From Mesocentrotus franciscanus (Eukaryota > Echinodermata > Echinoidea > Camarodonta > Strongylocentrotidae), in NCBI GenBank assembly GCA_037976565.1, contig CP137675.1, positions 25,622,831 through 25,686,830 on the forward strand: DNA of 64,000 nucleotides. Direction: 5' to 3'. This document shows positions 1 through 12,078 of this stretch, piece after piece. The position numbers and the translations under genes are program-made. Positions within the stretch are counted from its first letter, which is position 1. Each line of letters opens with the position of its first letter. The notes beneath the pieces were generated by a model that saw only the letters and a program-made list of their open reading frames with translations, was not told the DNA's origin and did not search any database.

Positions 1-239
1 TATATATATACGAAGACAAACACAAGGGTGTATGCGTGTGTGGGTGGGTGATTGTGTGTGTGGGAGTGTGCATGAGTCCCTGAAAAAGGGAAAACCCAAG
101 TTTATTTGTAAAATCCTCAATAATCCAAAAATATGTTTTCATTTATATGTAAACTTCGTTCGTTTTCTTGTTTTCTCCTTTTTTAGTGATTTGATCACTG
201 AAAAAATCACGCAAAACTAATTTCAGAGTTCTAGGACTA

Positions 240-437
240 TTACCCCCCTGGACAATCACCCCCGGCCAATTACCCCACGGAAAATTACCCCCATAGGACA
301 ACCACCCCTTGAGGACAATTCCCCGGAAATTTACCCCCTTGGACAATGATCCCCCAAAAAAGGTTGTCCTTGGGGGTAATTTTCCGGGGGGGGGTAGCGT
401 CGTTGGGGGGTAGTTTCCCAGGGGGTGATTGTCCTGA
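240..437. repeat. G/C-rich palindromic minisatellite (hairpin-forming)
   Basis: The left half repeats units of the form GGACAATNACCCCC or GGAAATTACCCCC. From about 360 the right half carries the reverse-complement words (GGGGGTAATTTTCC, GGGGGTGATTGTCC). The whole tract is an imperfect inverted repeat of about 100 bp per arm. It is non-coding. It resembles a MITE or foldback repeat, but I cannot name a family. The flanks (1-240 and 440-770) show only a (GT)-rich start and no gene. Confidence 0.6.
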
Positions 438-770
438 TACGCATTTTCAGATAGTCTGAATTGGCACTGACAGAAATACTAAATGATTATATGAAAGAAG
501 ATAATTTTATTGTGACTTTGGCTTACAAATGAAATCAAATTAAGGATTATTAAGTACTTCACTCATAGTATTGGATTTCCCTTGACTCAATTTTATATTA
601 CATTTAATATAACGCATATTATATACGCACACCAACACACCCACACATGTATGTATGTCATGTATATTGTTATAATTTCTGTGACGAACATGTGACACAA
701 ATGACACGATCGAGACAAAACATGCGCATGATAAAATCTCACTTTGCTTCTTTTTCTCGTACCCCAAAAG

Positions 771-1265
771 TGCCCCTTTTTACTTAGGAAAAGTGCCCCT
801 TTAACTTAGGAAAAGTCCTTTTCCTTCGACAAGTTCCAATTTTACTTTGCAATAAGTGTCCATTTTCATTCTCATAAGTTCCCTTTTTAATCTCTAGTTA
901 GTGCCCCTCTTCAGGTACGAGAAGTGCCCCTTTTCACTTGTGATCAGTGCCCCCTTCACCTCTGATAATTGCCCTATTCAAATCTGAGAGGTGCCCCTTT
1001 TCATTTGTAAGAAATGCCCCTTCCTCTTTTAATAACTACCCTTTTTAACTCAGATAAGCGCACCCTTTATTTTTTACATGTACCCCTTTCCCTTTTGTAG
1101 TAAGTCCCCCTTTTCCTTGTGATAAGTGCCCCAATTAAAAAAAAAGAGCTCCTTCCCCTTCTCATAAATTCCCCTTTTCACCTTTGAAAAGTGTCCTTTT
1201 TATTCTCGTAAGTGCCCCTTTTTATCTCTGGTAAATGGCCCTTTTCAAATCTGAGAGATGCTCGT
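771..1265 (+). repeat. Degenerate minisatellite, left part
   Basis: Tandem units of about 25-30 bp on the theme AGTGCCCCTTTTCA followed by a CTCTGATA-like spacer, strongly diverged between copies. The same repeat resumes at about 5579, so this tract and 5579-6130 were once continuous and were split by LINE-1. Open frames here only reflect the repeat. Confidence 0.8.
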
Positions 1266-2473
1266 TTTCATTTCATTTCATTTCATTTATTTCACTTTCT
1301 TTTAAAAAACATCAGAAGTATATACATGTTCGTTCATTATCAACATAAGATAAAAGGAAGTGGGGAATCATGAAAGCCAGAATTGGCTTGATGAGAATGA
1401 TCCCCAAATAAATACATAGCATGAATAAGATACAAAATTATTTTATATAAAAAACATCGTACATACATTCTCAACAACAGAGGACAGAGGAAAGATAAGG
1501 TAAGGTAAAGACAGTTACAGGAAGATAAGAAGAAAGAGAAGAGAAGAAGAAGGAAGTTACAACTCGAGTTTTACATTCTACATAAAAAATGACAATTTCA
1601 TTTTGTTCCGCTTAAATAACCCTTATACATATATTTGAAGCGTTTCAATGTATTGCACTGTTTTATATCTTCTGGCAAAGTATTCCAAATTAATAGGCCA
1701 TGGAAAAATATGGAATCTTTAGAAGTTGAAGTACGGTGTAAAGGAAGATGAAAATCAAGAGCATGTCTGGTACTTTAATCGTGAATTTGACAATTCATTG
1801 TAAAACATTCCCTAATTGAATCTGGTAGAGGTATACCTTTTAAGAGCATGAACATAAAAGTAGCAACATTTAATGATATGATGTCATGGATTGGCAAGAT
1901 TTGCATCTGTTTAAAAAGAGGATCACTATGACAAAGGAAATTTGAATGAGTTATTGTACGTATTACTCGTTTTTGTAACTTATGTATTCTGTTAAGATTG
2001 GTCTTTGATGTGAATCCCCAAAATCATATTACAGTAATTCAAGTGTGAAAATACAAGGGAGTAATACAATAGTTTTAATATTTTTTGCGGTAAAAACTGT
2101 AACCTATAGAGTACACCAATATTCTTTGAAAGTTTTTTACAGAGATCATTTATATGGTAGTTCCATGATAGTTTATCATCTAATTAGATACCCAAAAATT
2201 TAATATTTTGAACCTTTATTATTTCTTCATTCCTATAATGTAATTTCAAATCCATATCCATATTTCCAATGTGGCGAGTTCCAAAATCATGCAATTTGTT
2301 TTTCCAGTATTCAAAATCAACTTATTGGCGTCCATCCATTGACTTATATTGTTTAATTGCGTGTTAACCAATTGGTACAGTGAGTATAAATTTTTACCTG
2401 ATGAAAAAATACTTGTATCATCTGCAAATAGAATAAAATTAATCGACTGAGTACAAAATATGATGTGATTAAT

Positions 2474-3094
2474 CTAAATAAGAAACAAAATTGGTCCCAA
2501 AATAGATCCCTGGGGCAGTCCATATCTAATTGTTTTATATTCAGATTTTATATTATTAATAACAGTAAGTTGTTTTCTTGAGTCTAGATAGCTGCCGAAC
2601 CACTTCAGCGGTATACCTCTAACTCCATAGTAATCTAATTTTTGTAACAATATTGAGTGATCAATTACATCAAAAGCCTTCGACAGATCAATAAAAACTG
2701 CTAAGGTAAATTCACCCCTGTGAATTGCTCGATTTATTTTATGTATTAATTCTAAAATTGCTGTAGATGTGGAGTGCCCCTCTCTGAATCCAAACTGGTT
2801 TCTATACAATATATCATGTTTATTTATAAAATCTAATAATCGTCTATAAATGCATCTTTCTAAAATTTTCGAGAAAATATTTAAAACAGATATTGGTCGA
2901 TAGTTATTTACATCATCGGTTCTTCCTTTCTTATGAATTGGAGTAATTCTTGCAACGTTCATATCATTTGGTACTGTTCCGCTTGAAAGACTTTGATTGA
3001 ATATAGTACATAGTGGTTCACTGATTAAAAATATCACATGTTTAATAACTTTGATATTAATTGAGTCAACTCCTGCACTCGTTTCATTTTTCAT
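2474..3094 (-). pseudogene. LINE-1 reverse transcriptase fragment
   Basis: 207 codons of RT fingers and palm. Visible motifs in order: NNYRPISVLNIFSKILE, NQFGFREGHST, FIDLSKAFDVIDHSILL (catalytic Asp), and LPQGSILGPILFL. The frame then breaks. The catalytic FADDTSIFFS box is present in another frame near 2405-2430, so a frameshift lies just before it. Upstream, 3109-3291 is a further piece of the same ORF (the region just before the RT). Not functional. Confidence 0.85.
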
Positions 3095-3457
3095 GTCATG
3101 AACTATTTTCAGTATTTCAGAAACAGTGATAGGTTTAAAAAGGCTGTGTGATTATTAGGACTTGTCAAGTTAGAATAAAAAGAGTTATTAGAAGCACCTG
3201 GTTGTTTTTGCCATAATTTACCACCGACACTCACAAAAAAGTTATGAAAGGCATTTGTAATATCTACAATATTAGAAAAAAGTATTATCATTCACATAAT
3301 TATGGTATCAATATTCTTTGTTTTCTTATTCTTTTTTAAGATCATATTTATCAAATTCCAGGTAGATTTAGAATTATTTTTAACATCAATGAACTTTTTA
3401 TAATAAAATTCTCTCTTAGCCTGCCGTAGTTTAGATGTTACAAAATTACGATATTGT

Positions 3458-4720
3458 TTATATTTTTTTTGACGTGAATTTGAAGGTTTTTAAGGTATTT
3501 TTATATAACTTTGATCTTTTACGACATAATTTAAGTAAATCTCGAGTGATCCACTGTTTTTTATTACGTGTTCTCTTCCGAACAGACTTAATAGGGAAAC
3601 ACTCGTTATACACTTTCATAAATATTGCAGTAAAATTATCATATGTCTGATTAACATTGTCATAATGATAAATATTCCACGGTAATTCACTTAATCTTGA
3701 AGAAAACAAATGCAAGTTACACTCATTTATATAACGTTTTTGAAAAGTAGATGGTTGTTTAAGATTTTCCTGAATATAGAGGGAAGTCAAAATGGTAAAT
3801 ATTGGTAAGTGATCACTGATGTCACTAATCAAAATTCCAGAACTCATATGGTTTCCATAATTTGTAAAAATATTGTCAATAAGTGATGCCGATGATGATG
3901 TAATACGTGTAGGACTTTCTATCAAAGAAAAGAATGAAAAGCTATATAAAAGATCAAAAAAATTGTCAACTTGTATGTTCGAACCTAGTTTCAATAAATC
4001 CAAATTAAAATCACCCATGATGAAACAATTATGAGAACTTGCATTGATTTTATTCAAAATAGTCGTGAATTCGCTTAGAAAGAGGTCTATCGATTGTCCG
4101 GGTGGACGGTATATAACACCAATAATTGTATTCTTGTTCTGTTTATTATCTAATTCAATAAAAAGACTTTCAATTGATTCAGTAGCAACTGTTAATTCTC
4201 TTTTCTCTATATACTGAAACGATTTATCAATGTACATACCAGTACCACCACCACGTTTGTTTTGCCGATTATTGTATATAAAATCATAGTTTGCTAAATC
4301 ATACATATTTATTGATGATGTTTCACACAACCAGGTTTCAGTTAGACCAATTATTTTAAATTTATGTTTAAGGCTGTTCAAAAAAAAATCAAAATGTTCA
4401 AAGTTTTTAGAAAGACTTCTACAATTAAAATGAGCTAAGGATTGACACTTGTAGGTTGTTTCTCGATATTTTGCATTGAAGGCATTTGTATCAAAATAAT
4501 CATTTACAAATTCATTTTCTTTTGAAACATTATCAAGGGTATGATTATCGTGCACGTGAGATTCCAATGAAACTTCTACGGTAGAAGTTTCATTGGAATC
4601 TAACCATGTAATTTCATTCAATGAAAAATGTAAGAGACATAGTATACAGCATGGTTTTAGGATGAAGAGTAGAAGAATGAAGAAAAAGACATAGAGGAAG
4701 AAGAAATAACACATTGACAT
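3458..4720 (-). pseudogene. LINE-1 endonuclease domain (N-terminal part of ORF2)
   Basis: About 420 codons. A real ATG lies at 4720-4718 and is followed by a very hydrophobic stretch. The endonuclease/exonuclease/phosphatase fold then shows SLAHFNCRSL, LTETWL (catalytic Glu), GVIYRPP, MGDFNLDLL (Asp/Asn), SASLIDNIFTN and SDHLPIF (Asp-His). This domain nicks target DNA for target-primed reverse transcription. It is intact over its own length but separated from the RT by broken frames. Confidence 0.85.
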
Positions 4721-4970
4721 TTTACCATACGGCGAAACATACAGCAAAATAGATTTTTAAAAAGTACAATATATATACATAACAAATGGGGTATAAAACG
4801 ATATCAATTAGGAGTAGGTGGATTAGAGTCAGATCTTTGTTACTAAATAGTCATTTACGAGAGGCAAGAGTGTAGCATGAAGTCATCAATGAGTTATAAT
4901 ATGTTGAAGGTCATTATCACAGGTGATGAGTTTTGTGATACTTTTCCTCCACTTGCAGGAATCAATGCGA

Positions 4971-5574
4971 TTATTCGTCCATCCGAAGACCATGCAGATT
5001 GTACCCTTGGGTACTGCGTGTAGCTGCAAGCAATTTCTGATTTTTTGTAGTCAAATCTTCCACAATTGATATTCCTGTATTTTTGAGCTTCCTTCTTTTT
5101 TCCAAGATTTCCTTCCTTTTCCTGTAGCTTGTGAACTTCACAATTATTGATCTTGGTCGGGGCTTCATTGTTTCCTTCTAGGCTCAGATGTTGCAGTATC
5201 TGCTGCTGAAACTACTTTTCCAACGCGATGGGAACGATCAATATCACGCTCCACGTCAAGGGGGATACCAAGCGTTTCTCTGACAACCTTAGCTACCTCT
5301 GTATCTGTATTCTCCCCTTTCACTTCATCTACACCAAAAATTCGGATACATGCTCGTCTTGAATATTGTTCCATGGTATTTAATGCATGTTTCAGTTTAT
5401 CGGTGGTGTTGTAACAGTGTGAAACCTTTTCTTCTAGTTTTTTCAATTCTTTATTTTTCATTTCCAGTTTACTTTGCAGGTCAAAGACATCACCTTCGAC
5501 TCGTTCTATTCTTTTCAATAACTCATTCATCTTCTTGTCTATGGCATTACTCACAACACATGCAAGAAGATCAT
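4971..5574 (-). pseudogene. LINE-1 ORF1 (coiled coil plus RNA-binding C-terminus)
   Basis: Two overlapping frames (5574-5165 and 5168-4971) are joined by a frameshift near 5166. The first part has heptad-like charged sequence (ELLKRIERVEGDVF onward), then EQYSRRACIRIFGVDE and DIDRSHRVGK. The second part has RSIIVKFTSYRKRKEIL and NTGISIVEDLT. This order is typical of LINE ORF1 proteins that coat the RNA. The frame is open to the element's left edge, so the N-terminus is missing. Confidence 0.8.
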
Positions 5575-5578
5575 TGTT

Positions 5579-6130
5579 TTACTTTGACAAGTGCCCCTTC
5601 CCCTCCTGATAAGTGCTCTTTTTATCTCTGGTGAGCTTTTTACCTCTAATAACTGCCCCTTTTATTTAATACGTGCCCCTTCCCTTTCCCATTATTACCC
5701 CTTTTCATCTCTGATAAGTGCCCCGTATAATGTTTACATGTGCCTCTTTTTGTTTTTAATAAGTGCCACTTTCAAATCTGGCCAGTGCCCCTTTTCAGGT
5801 GCGATGAGTGTCCCTTTTCACCTCTGATAATTTCCCTTTTAACAATGATACGTGCCCATTTTCCTTTCTAATAAGGGACATATCCCCTTTTAATAAATTC
5901 TCCTTTTCACCTCTTTTAAATGCTCCTATCAAAATCTGATGGTTGCCCCTTTTCCGTCGACAAATGCTCATTTCCCATTCTCATAAGTGCCTTTTTCATC
6001 CCTGGTGAGTGCCTCTTTTCAGGTGTAAGAAGAGCCCTATTTTCACCTCTGATAATTACCCTTTGTACTGAAACAGGCTCCTTTTCTTTTCTAATAGGTG
6101 TCTTATCTCTTTCGATAAGTGTCCTCTTTC
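5579..6130 (+). repeat. Degenerate minisatellite, right part
   Basis: Continuation of the 771-1265 repeat (AAGTGCCCCTT, CTCTGATAAGTGCCCC and similar units). The overlapping open frames on both strands at 5591-6267 are repeat artefacts. 6131-6386 shows nothing else recognisable. Confidence 0.8.
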
Positions 6131-6802
6131 CTCTCATCATTAAACGCGTCCCAAATTTAAAGCGACTAAGAGCAATTTTCCCCAAAGCTCGCTCGCTACG
6201 CTTGCTCACATTTATAGCTGATATGATTATGTTACTTATCAAAAGTCTTTTCAGTCATCCGTTATGAAAATGTGCTCATAACTCCATCAGAATTTTTTTT
6301 TTTCCTCTTTATAAGATGTAATATTTCGCACTGCGACCTCACAAATCTTAATTTTTTTCCTCGCTCGCAAATTAATATTCAGACCAATTCAATTCAATTC
6401 AATTCAATTTTATTTCGCAATATAAAAATCAAAATATACAAAGTAACGATAAATTTTAACTATGTGTACAGAGGTTATATGCGGGGCTTTCCATGAAGGT
6501 TGCGAAAACCTGTGAGGTTGGATCGCCCATAACAGAATGAAAAACAAACAAAAAGAAATACAAAATATTATAAGCACACAGCAATAAATTAAGTAAAATA
6601 AGCAAAGTACAAACACTTCAACTATCTATAAGACAAGAGAAAGTGAAATAGAGAAGAACAAAAATTAAGGGGGAAAAGAAAAGAAAACAACAATGAAAGG
6701 GGTTCAGATATAAAAAAATCAACAACTGTGATGATTAATAATTATTTAGTAGTAAGATTTTATATTGTTTTCTAAAGGAAGATATGAATTGTGATTTCGT
6801 TA

Positions 6803-8513
6803 TTACTTGGGAATCATATTCCACTGTTTAGGACCTAGATAACTCATTGATTTAGCTTCATAACTAGACTTAACAGACCATAAATGAAATTTGTTGGAAA
6901 ATCGTGTATTATAATTATGAATTTGACTATTATATTGAAAGAGGTCTGAAAACGGGGCAGGTAACAACTTATTTTTATATTTGTACATGAACGTTGCGAT
7001 TTCTTGCTTATTTATATCATATATATTTAATAGTGACAGCTTCTTAAATAAAGGTGCAGATGGTGCTAGATAATGAGAATTGGTAGCTATTCTTAAACAT
7101 TTCTTTTGAACTTTAAATAGTGAGTCTAATTCAGTTTGTGTTGCATTGGTAGCCCATACAATATTACAATATTTCAAATAAGGGAAAATAATGGAATGAT
7201 ATAAAGTTATCAAATTTTCGGGTAACAAACTATACTTTAGTTTATTTATCAAGCCAGCATTCCTGTTGATCTTGTGTAAAACATTTGTGATATGGTCCTT
7301 AAATCCTAAGCAATTATCTAATACGACACCCAAGAAGTTAACGGAATTACTAAATTTAATAAGTTTATTATTAATATAAATGGGAATATTATCGTTATTA
7401 ATTAAAGGACCATTATTGCTAGCTATATCGGAAATATTAGATCCTATATTATATTTAGTTTTTCGAAAATAAATACATTTAGTTTTGTCAACATTCAGGG
7501 ACAATTTATTTGCTTTTAACCAGTCAGATATATTCTTAAGCTCATTATTTAGGACACGGACAGTATTATGCAAATCTTTAGATGAAAAAAATATACTAGT
7601 GTCATCAGCAAATTGATAGAAGGTTACTAAATTAGAAGATTTACAAAGATCATTTATGTATAAAAGAAATAGCAGGGGTCCCAGTATTGATCCCTGAGGT
7701 ACCCCAATAGAGACATTTAACGAAGAAGATAAAACACCGTGGACAAAAGTATGTTGAACTCTGCTTAAAAGATAGTCCCTAAACCAGTCTAATGCAATCC
7801 CTCGTATTCCACATTGTTGTAGTTTAAATAAAAGTATCGAATGATCCATAGAATCGAATGCCTTAGATAAGTCTAAGAAAATCCCTATTATATGTTCGTT
7901 AGCTTGAAATGAATCTAATATTTTTGTTGGACTTTTAAAAGAACATGTTCACAAGAATAGCTGGGCCTAAATCCATATTGAGTGTCACTTAAAATATTGT
8001 TGATATTTAAAAATTTATATAATCGATTATAGATTAGCCGTTCAAGTAATTTAGAAAAAGACGGTAAGAGGGAAATGGGTCTATAGTTTACAAATTTGCC
8101 GGGATCGTCTTTCTTAAAAACAGGGATTACTTTAGATTCTTTAAGCTTTAAGGGTACTTTACCAGATACAAAGGAAAGATTAAATACATGAACTAAAGGC
8201 AATACAATGGCATGGATAACCCGCTTAACAACTTTGCAGCTTACATTATCGATTCCACAACTTGCATTACTTCTAAGGTATTTACTGACATTAATTAATT
8301 CACTCATATGTACAGGTGATAAAAGATGGAATCAACAACACTTGTTCGACAATAAAAATGAGAAGAATGAATAGATTGTGGTACCGCGTCACTAACAGTT
8401 TGTCCAATGTTAATAAAATAATTATTGAATTGATTTGTTATTTCAATAGGCTCAGTAAATAATTTCCCGTTATATTGAAAAGTTTTTGGAATTTGACTTT
8501 TCTTTTTGCCCAA
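6803..8513 (-). pseudogene. LINE-2 reverse transcriptase
   Basis: Three frame pieces (8513-8304, 8307-7915, 7849-6803). Motifs include ASCGIDNVSCKVVKRV, NYRPISLLPSFSKLLERL, TQYGFRPSYSCEHVL, then across a frameshift a LDLSKAFDSMDHSILLFKL box, VPQGSILGPLLFLLYINDL, and FADDTSIFFSS with both catalytic Asp residues. The thumb/C-terminal region contains VNFLGVVLDNCL and FPYLKYCNIVWA. The catalytic core is complete but interrupted. Confidence 0.85.
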
Positions 8514-8556
8514 TAATTCATTAATTGTTTTCCACGTCTTTTGATACTATTTCGAT

Positions 8557-9890
8557 TCAATTGTAACAAGTTCTTATAATATTCTTGACGTGCTCTACGA
8601 AGGGCATTAATAACTTTATTTCTAATTTTTTAAATTTTCTCTCATCACTTGAACGTCTAGTTTGACAAAATGTTTTAAAACATTTATTCTTTTTCTTAAT
8701 CAATTTCAATATTTTATTGGTAACCCACGGTTTCCTATTTTTTCTTCTCTTTTTTGTTGATATAAGAGGAAAATGTTTATCATACAATTTGAGGAATATG
8801 TTCATAAATAAAGTATAAGCTTTATCAGCATCCATACACATTAGGACGTCACTCCAATCAACGTTACTTAATTCAACAAAAAAACTATTAATCGTTAAAT
8901 CGTTGATTTTCCTGTGAGTATAAGATAGTTCTGAATCATTTTTATAGACACCTCTCTTATAGCAGAAAATTGGCATGTGATCGGTAATTGAAGAATACAG
9001 CACACCTGGAGTAATATCATTGTCATTCGTCAATATGTTGTCAATAATAGAAAGAGATGAGTTAGTTACACGGGTTGGTAGGTTAATTTGAATGTAAAAG
9101 CCATGTGATGCAATTATGTTCATAAGATTAATAATACTATTTGAAGTAATTTTCAATAAATCAACATTATAGTCTCCAAGGAGATAGATTTGTTTATTTT
9201 CCTTGGAAATTTCTTGCAATAATTTATCAAAATATGTCATATATTGATCTAAATTGGATTTCGGGGGTCTGTAGATTACACCAATTACTATACTTTTTAC
9301 TCGAGGTATATTAATTTCAACAAATACAGTTTCACATGAAGAACACGTGGGATTCAAGTCATCCCGCAATCGATAACACAACTTTTCATCTAAGAATATT
9401 CCCACGCCTCCTCCCTACCGACTTTTCTGTTATTATTAATAAAGTTATATCCATCCAACATGTAACGATTTTCGTTTTCTGAATTTAGCCAGGTCTCTGT
9501 TATACCAATAGCCGTAAAATTTAAAGAGAGGCTGCTAAGGTAGGCAGAAATTTGATCAAAATTTTTGGCCATACTCCTCGAGTTAAAGTGTATAGCACTA
9601 AATTGTACTAAATTTGGATCGATAGACTCTTTGAATTCATCTTCCAAATAATATTTGCAATCATTTACATATTGTTTATCAAAGTCAGCATCAAGAATTG
9701 GAATAGAGTCATTTAATCTTAAATCTTCACTCATGTCATTTAAATCATCGTAAGTTATACGTATTTTGTTTACTTGTGCAACACAGTTAAGGAAACCATC
9801 ACACCCAACTGCAAAGAATGATGCTAAAGCAATATCTTGTATTGTATAAAGAGAAACAAATATTGAAATCATCCCTGATAATGTAATCAC
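8557..9890 (-). pseudogene. LINE-2 endonuclease
   Basis: Two frames joined near 9400, where one G appears lost from a run of Gs in the glycine-rich GGVG motif. The N-terminal frame shows FSAIHFNSRSMAKNF and IGITETWLN. The second shows VIGVIYRPPKS, LLGDYNVDLL, SSLSIIDNILTN and SITDHMPIF. Same APE-type fold and order as LINE-1. Confidence 0.82.
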
Positions 9891-9905
9891 AATATAGGGG
9901 TATAT

Positions 9906-10303
9906 ACCAATTAATGTCTAAAAAAATTGTATATTTTCGCTTTGAGATTTCCCTTTGTAGGTGCCCTTTTTGTTGGTGCCGCCCCCCACTTTGGAAGTCT
10001 CTAGTCTCTATTAGTCAAACCTGTCTTAGTCTCTATAAAGGCAACCTGTCTAGTTTTCACCTATACTATCACCCCATGTGTTGTAGGACCAGCCTAGAAA
10101 GGCCATCTGTGCAAAGTCACCTTTTCTGTTTCCCTTTGGTGGTCGTGGTAGACGGATTTGATTATAAATTTTGTACATGCAGTACCTCCCTGACGAACGA
10201 ACGCGTTACCCGCTTTTCCAAAATTCTGACAATTGCCAATAATGCATTACAAAATCACCTATCTTATGTTTACATTATTTTGAAGCCAATAAATGGACAT
10301 TGG
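9906..10303. other. No gene recognised
   Basis: AT-rich sequence outside the 5' end of LINE-2. An open frame exists on the plus strand (9914-10309) but shows no known motif, no composition bias and no splice context. I see nothing else here. Confidence 0.4.
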
Positions 10304-10513
10304 AAATGAGATATTGATGGTAAATGCGTAGCTTAAATCGAAATTCCCCATTACTGTCCTCCCTTTTGGAAACATTTGCAAAGGCTGAACAAATGTCTCC
10401 GCCGGGAATCGAACCAGGGTCACTGGCTTAGAACGCCAATGCCTTAATCACAATACCAAAAGGGAGAATTATGGGAGACTTTGATTTAAGCTACGTAACC
10501 ACCATTTCTCATT
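10304..10513. repeat. Imperfect palindrome with tRNA-like loop
   Basis: Left arm 10304-10369 and right arm 10456-10513 are reverse complements over about 58-66 bp with small indels. Shared words include GCTTAAATCGAAATTCCC / GATTTAAGCTACG and CCCTTTTGG / CCAAAAGGG. The 86 bp between them hold the tRNA-like sequence annotated separately. This is a MITE-like or foldback structure. Confidence 0.65.
10399..10457 (-). repeat. tRNA-Arg(TCT)-like pseudogene in palindrome loop
   Basis: On the minus strand a B-box GGTTCGATTCCC lies at 10415-10404, in a T-arm-like hairpin. Ahead of it is a well-paired anticodon-like arm, TTGGC-loop-GCCAG, with loop GTTCTAA (anticodon TCT). The D-arm is weak and no acceptor stem pairs, so it is not a functional tRNA. 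More likely it is a tRNA-derived SINE or MITE core. Confidence 0.5.
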
Positions 10514-10586
10514 TCATTTCACGTTGTGTTTATTTTCCACGAGTTGCCAATCAAGTTATTTAGATTATTTCCTTACATTTATAATA

Positions 10587-10588
<2 letters not shown>

Positions 10589-10626
<38 letters not shown>
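10589..10626. repeat. (AT)n microsatellite
   Basis: Simple AT dinucleotide run. From here to 11705 I see no gene, only AT-rich DNA with short non-specific open frames. Confidence 0.85.
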
Positions 10627-10629
<3 letters not shown>

Positions 10630-11705
10630 TTCCCACCTCCGTTTATTTGTTTTCAACAGCAAACCTGTTGTTTTTCATGTACACTCGGCAAAAAAAGATA
10701 GTGGACACTCTTTCTTGTTCAAAATGTTCCGATATAAACCGTCAACAAAATAGATCAATTATATATATTTTTGTATTATATAAAACAAAAATTGATACTC
10801 GACCAACAACAATTCCGGTCAAATTGTGAACATTAGCGCTTGCATGGGCACATTCATTTCACCGTTTTTTTTCAATCAGAAAATTGCGAAAAGAGAGCAA
10901 GTATAGCCAATCAAATGTTAATGAATATGTGCGTCTGTCAAATATTCTTGTTCAACAATGAAACGAAAAATGAAAAAGAATGAGGAGGATATAACTCTGG
11001 GTGTCAACTATAGTTTCGGGACTGCATGGGTTTGACAAGCATGGTCAAGATGTCTCTCCTCTTGTGTTTCTTGTTATTGTTCTTTTTTTTCTTCATTGTT
11101 TTAATCTCGCTCTACAAGAAATAACTGCTCATCAACATTTAAAAAGCCGGATGAATTTTTACAACTTTCTTTTACACTTATTTATTGTTAAAAAACTATG
11201 CTCACTCATGCGTGAATGGGGCGATTCCAATTGCATATCATCTTAAAGAGGATTAATGTACGTTTATATTGATATATGAAAGATAACTTTACATTAAATA
11301 TTTATTTTAAAATCTTAATTCCAAATAGGATCTTTTATTTCATTTTATTTTCTGCTGAGTGTATAGAACAATAAGTGAAAGACAAACATTTATTTCATTC
11401 AATTTAATTCATTTTTCAATTCATTTCAGTTTAAGGAAACGTTTATTTTCTTACATGTTTTTCTGGTTTTGTTTTATAGTAGAAAAATACTCAACACAAT
11501 GCACATAATAAACGATTGGTGTCATAATCATTTTAGAAAGACGATGGGTATTTTCAAAATTGTGAAGGTAAAGACCAGTTTTGGTCACGCCCCTCTCTCA
11601 AAAAATGAAATGGAAGCTCTCATTACCAATCATGTGGAAAGAATATGTTTAGACTAATACGTGATGATACAAATTTTGCCGGGAAACCGCTTACTAATTG
11701 ATATA

Positions 11706-12078
11706 TTTGTTAAATTATTATATCTATTGGGACCAAATAGATATCGCGCACGTGGTCGCGAAGTCCCATATACATCTTTCTGTGTACAGTGTTTGTAACT
11801 TTATGAAACTGCTCTTCCAGCGGGCCCTTCGTAACATAATATGTTACTATTACCCTTCTCGAATCTAATATGCTGAGCGCCTTGCGGGCCCTGCAGAACA
11901 TAATATGTTACTATTACCCTTCTCCAATCTAATATGCTGAGCGCCTAGCTAGAAGGCAGAAGGTCCCATTGTTATAAGTCTTTGGTATATGACTACTCGG
12001 TCGGGGATCGAACCCACGACCTCCCGTTCATGAGGCGGGCGCTCTAACCATTGAGCCACCATGCCCGCATGCAATCGC
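11706..12078 (-). mobile_element. tRNA-derived SINE with duplicated body segment
   Basis: Minus-strand SINE. The head (12072-11999) has an A-box-like GGCTCAATGGTTAGAGC with D-stem GCTC/GAGC, an anticodon-like arm with loop CTCATGA (anticodon CAT) and a B-box GGTTCGATCCC (12014-12004). The body follows towards lower coordinates and carries a 64 bp unit twice (starting at 11884 and 11820). Each unit includes a near-palindrome GTAACATAATATGTTAC and the word GCGCTCAGCATATTAGATT. It lies just downstream of the NXPE stop codon and may be in its 3' UTR. Confidence 0.7.

Larger units (their letters stand above)
1266..5578 (-). mobile_element. LINE-1: CR1/L2-like non-LTR retrotransposon, 5'-truncated
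   Basis: A nearly complete minus-strand LINE. Read 5' to 3' (descending coordinates) it has an ORF1 with a coiled coil (5574-4971), an APE-type endonuclease (4720-3458), a reverse transcriptase (about 3290-2400), a decayed 3' region (2400-1310), and a 3' tail of pentamers TTTCA (plus strand) at 1268-1290. It lies inside a minisatellite present on both sides (771-1265 and 5579-6130), which fixes its ends. ORF1 runs open into the left flank without a clear ATG, so the 5' end is probably truncated. Frameshifts separate ORF1 into two parts and break the RT, so this copy is dead. Clade assignment to the CR1/L2 group rests on RT motif style and the short-repeat tail. Confidence 0.85.
6387..9900 (-). 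mobile_element. LINE-2: CR1/L2-like non-LTR retrotransposon
   Basis: A minus-strand LINE of about 3.5 kb. The 3' end (low coordinate) is a tail of five AATTC units (plus strand) at 6387-6412, equal to (GAATT)n in element sense. Endonuclease lies at 9890-8557 and RT at 8513-6803, with frameshifts near 9400, 8305 and 7880. No ORF1 is visible, so it is probably 5'-truncated. Its protein is related to LINE-1 but clearly a different family. It shares its tail type with LINE-3, LINE-6 and the fragment at 28686. Confidence 0.85.

Noticed and set aside
5591..6267. Open frames on both strands between the LINEs
   Set aside because: They lie in the degenerate minisatellite and change with each unit; no protein similarity.
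11999..12072. Functional tRNA-Met
   Set aside because: A- and B-boxes and the D-arm are good, but the acceptor stem does not pair and a SINE body follows.
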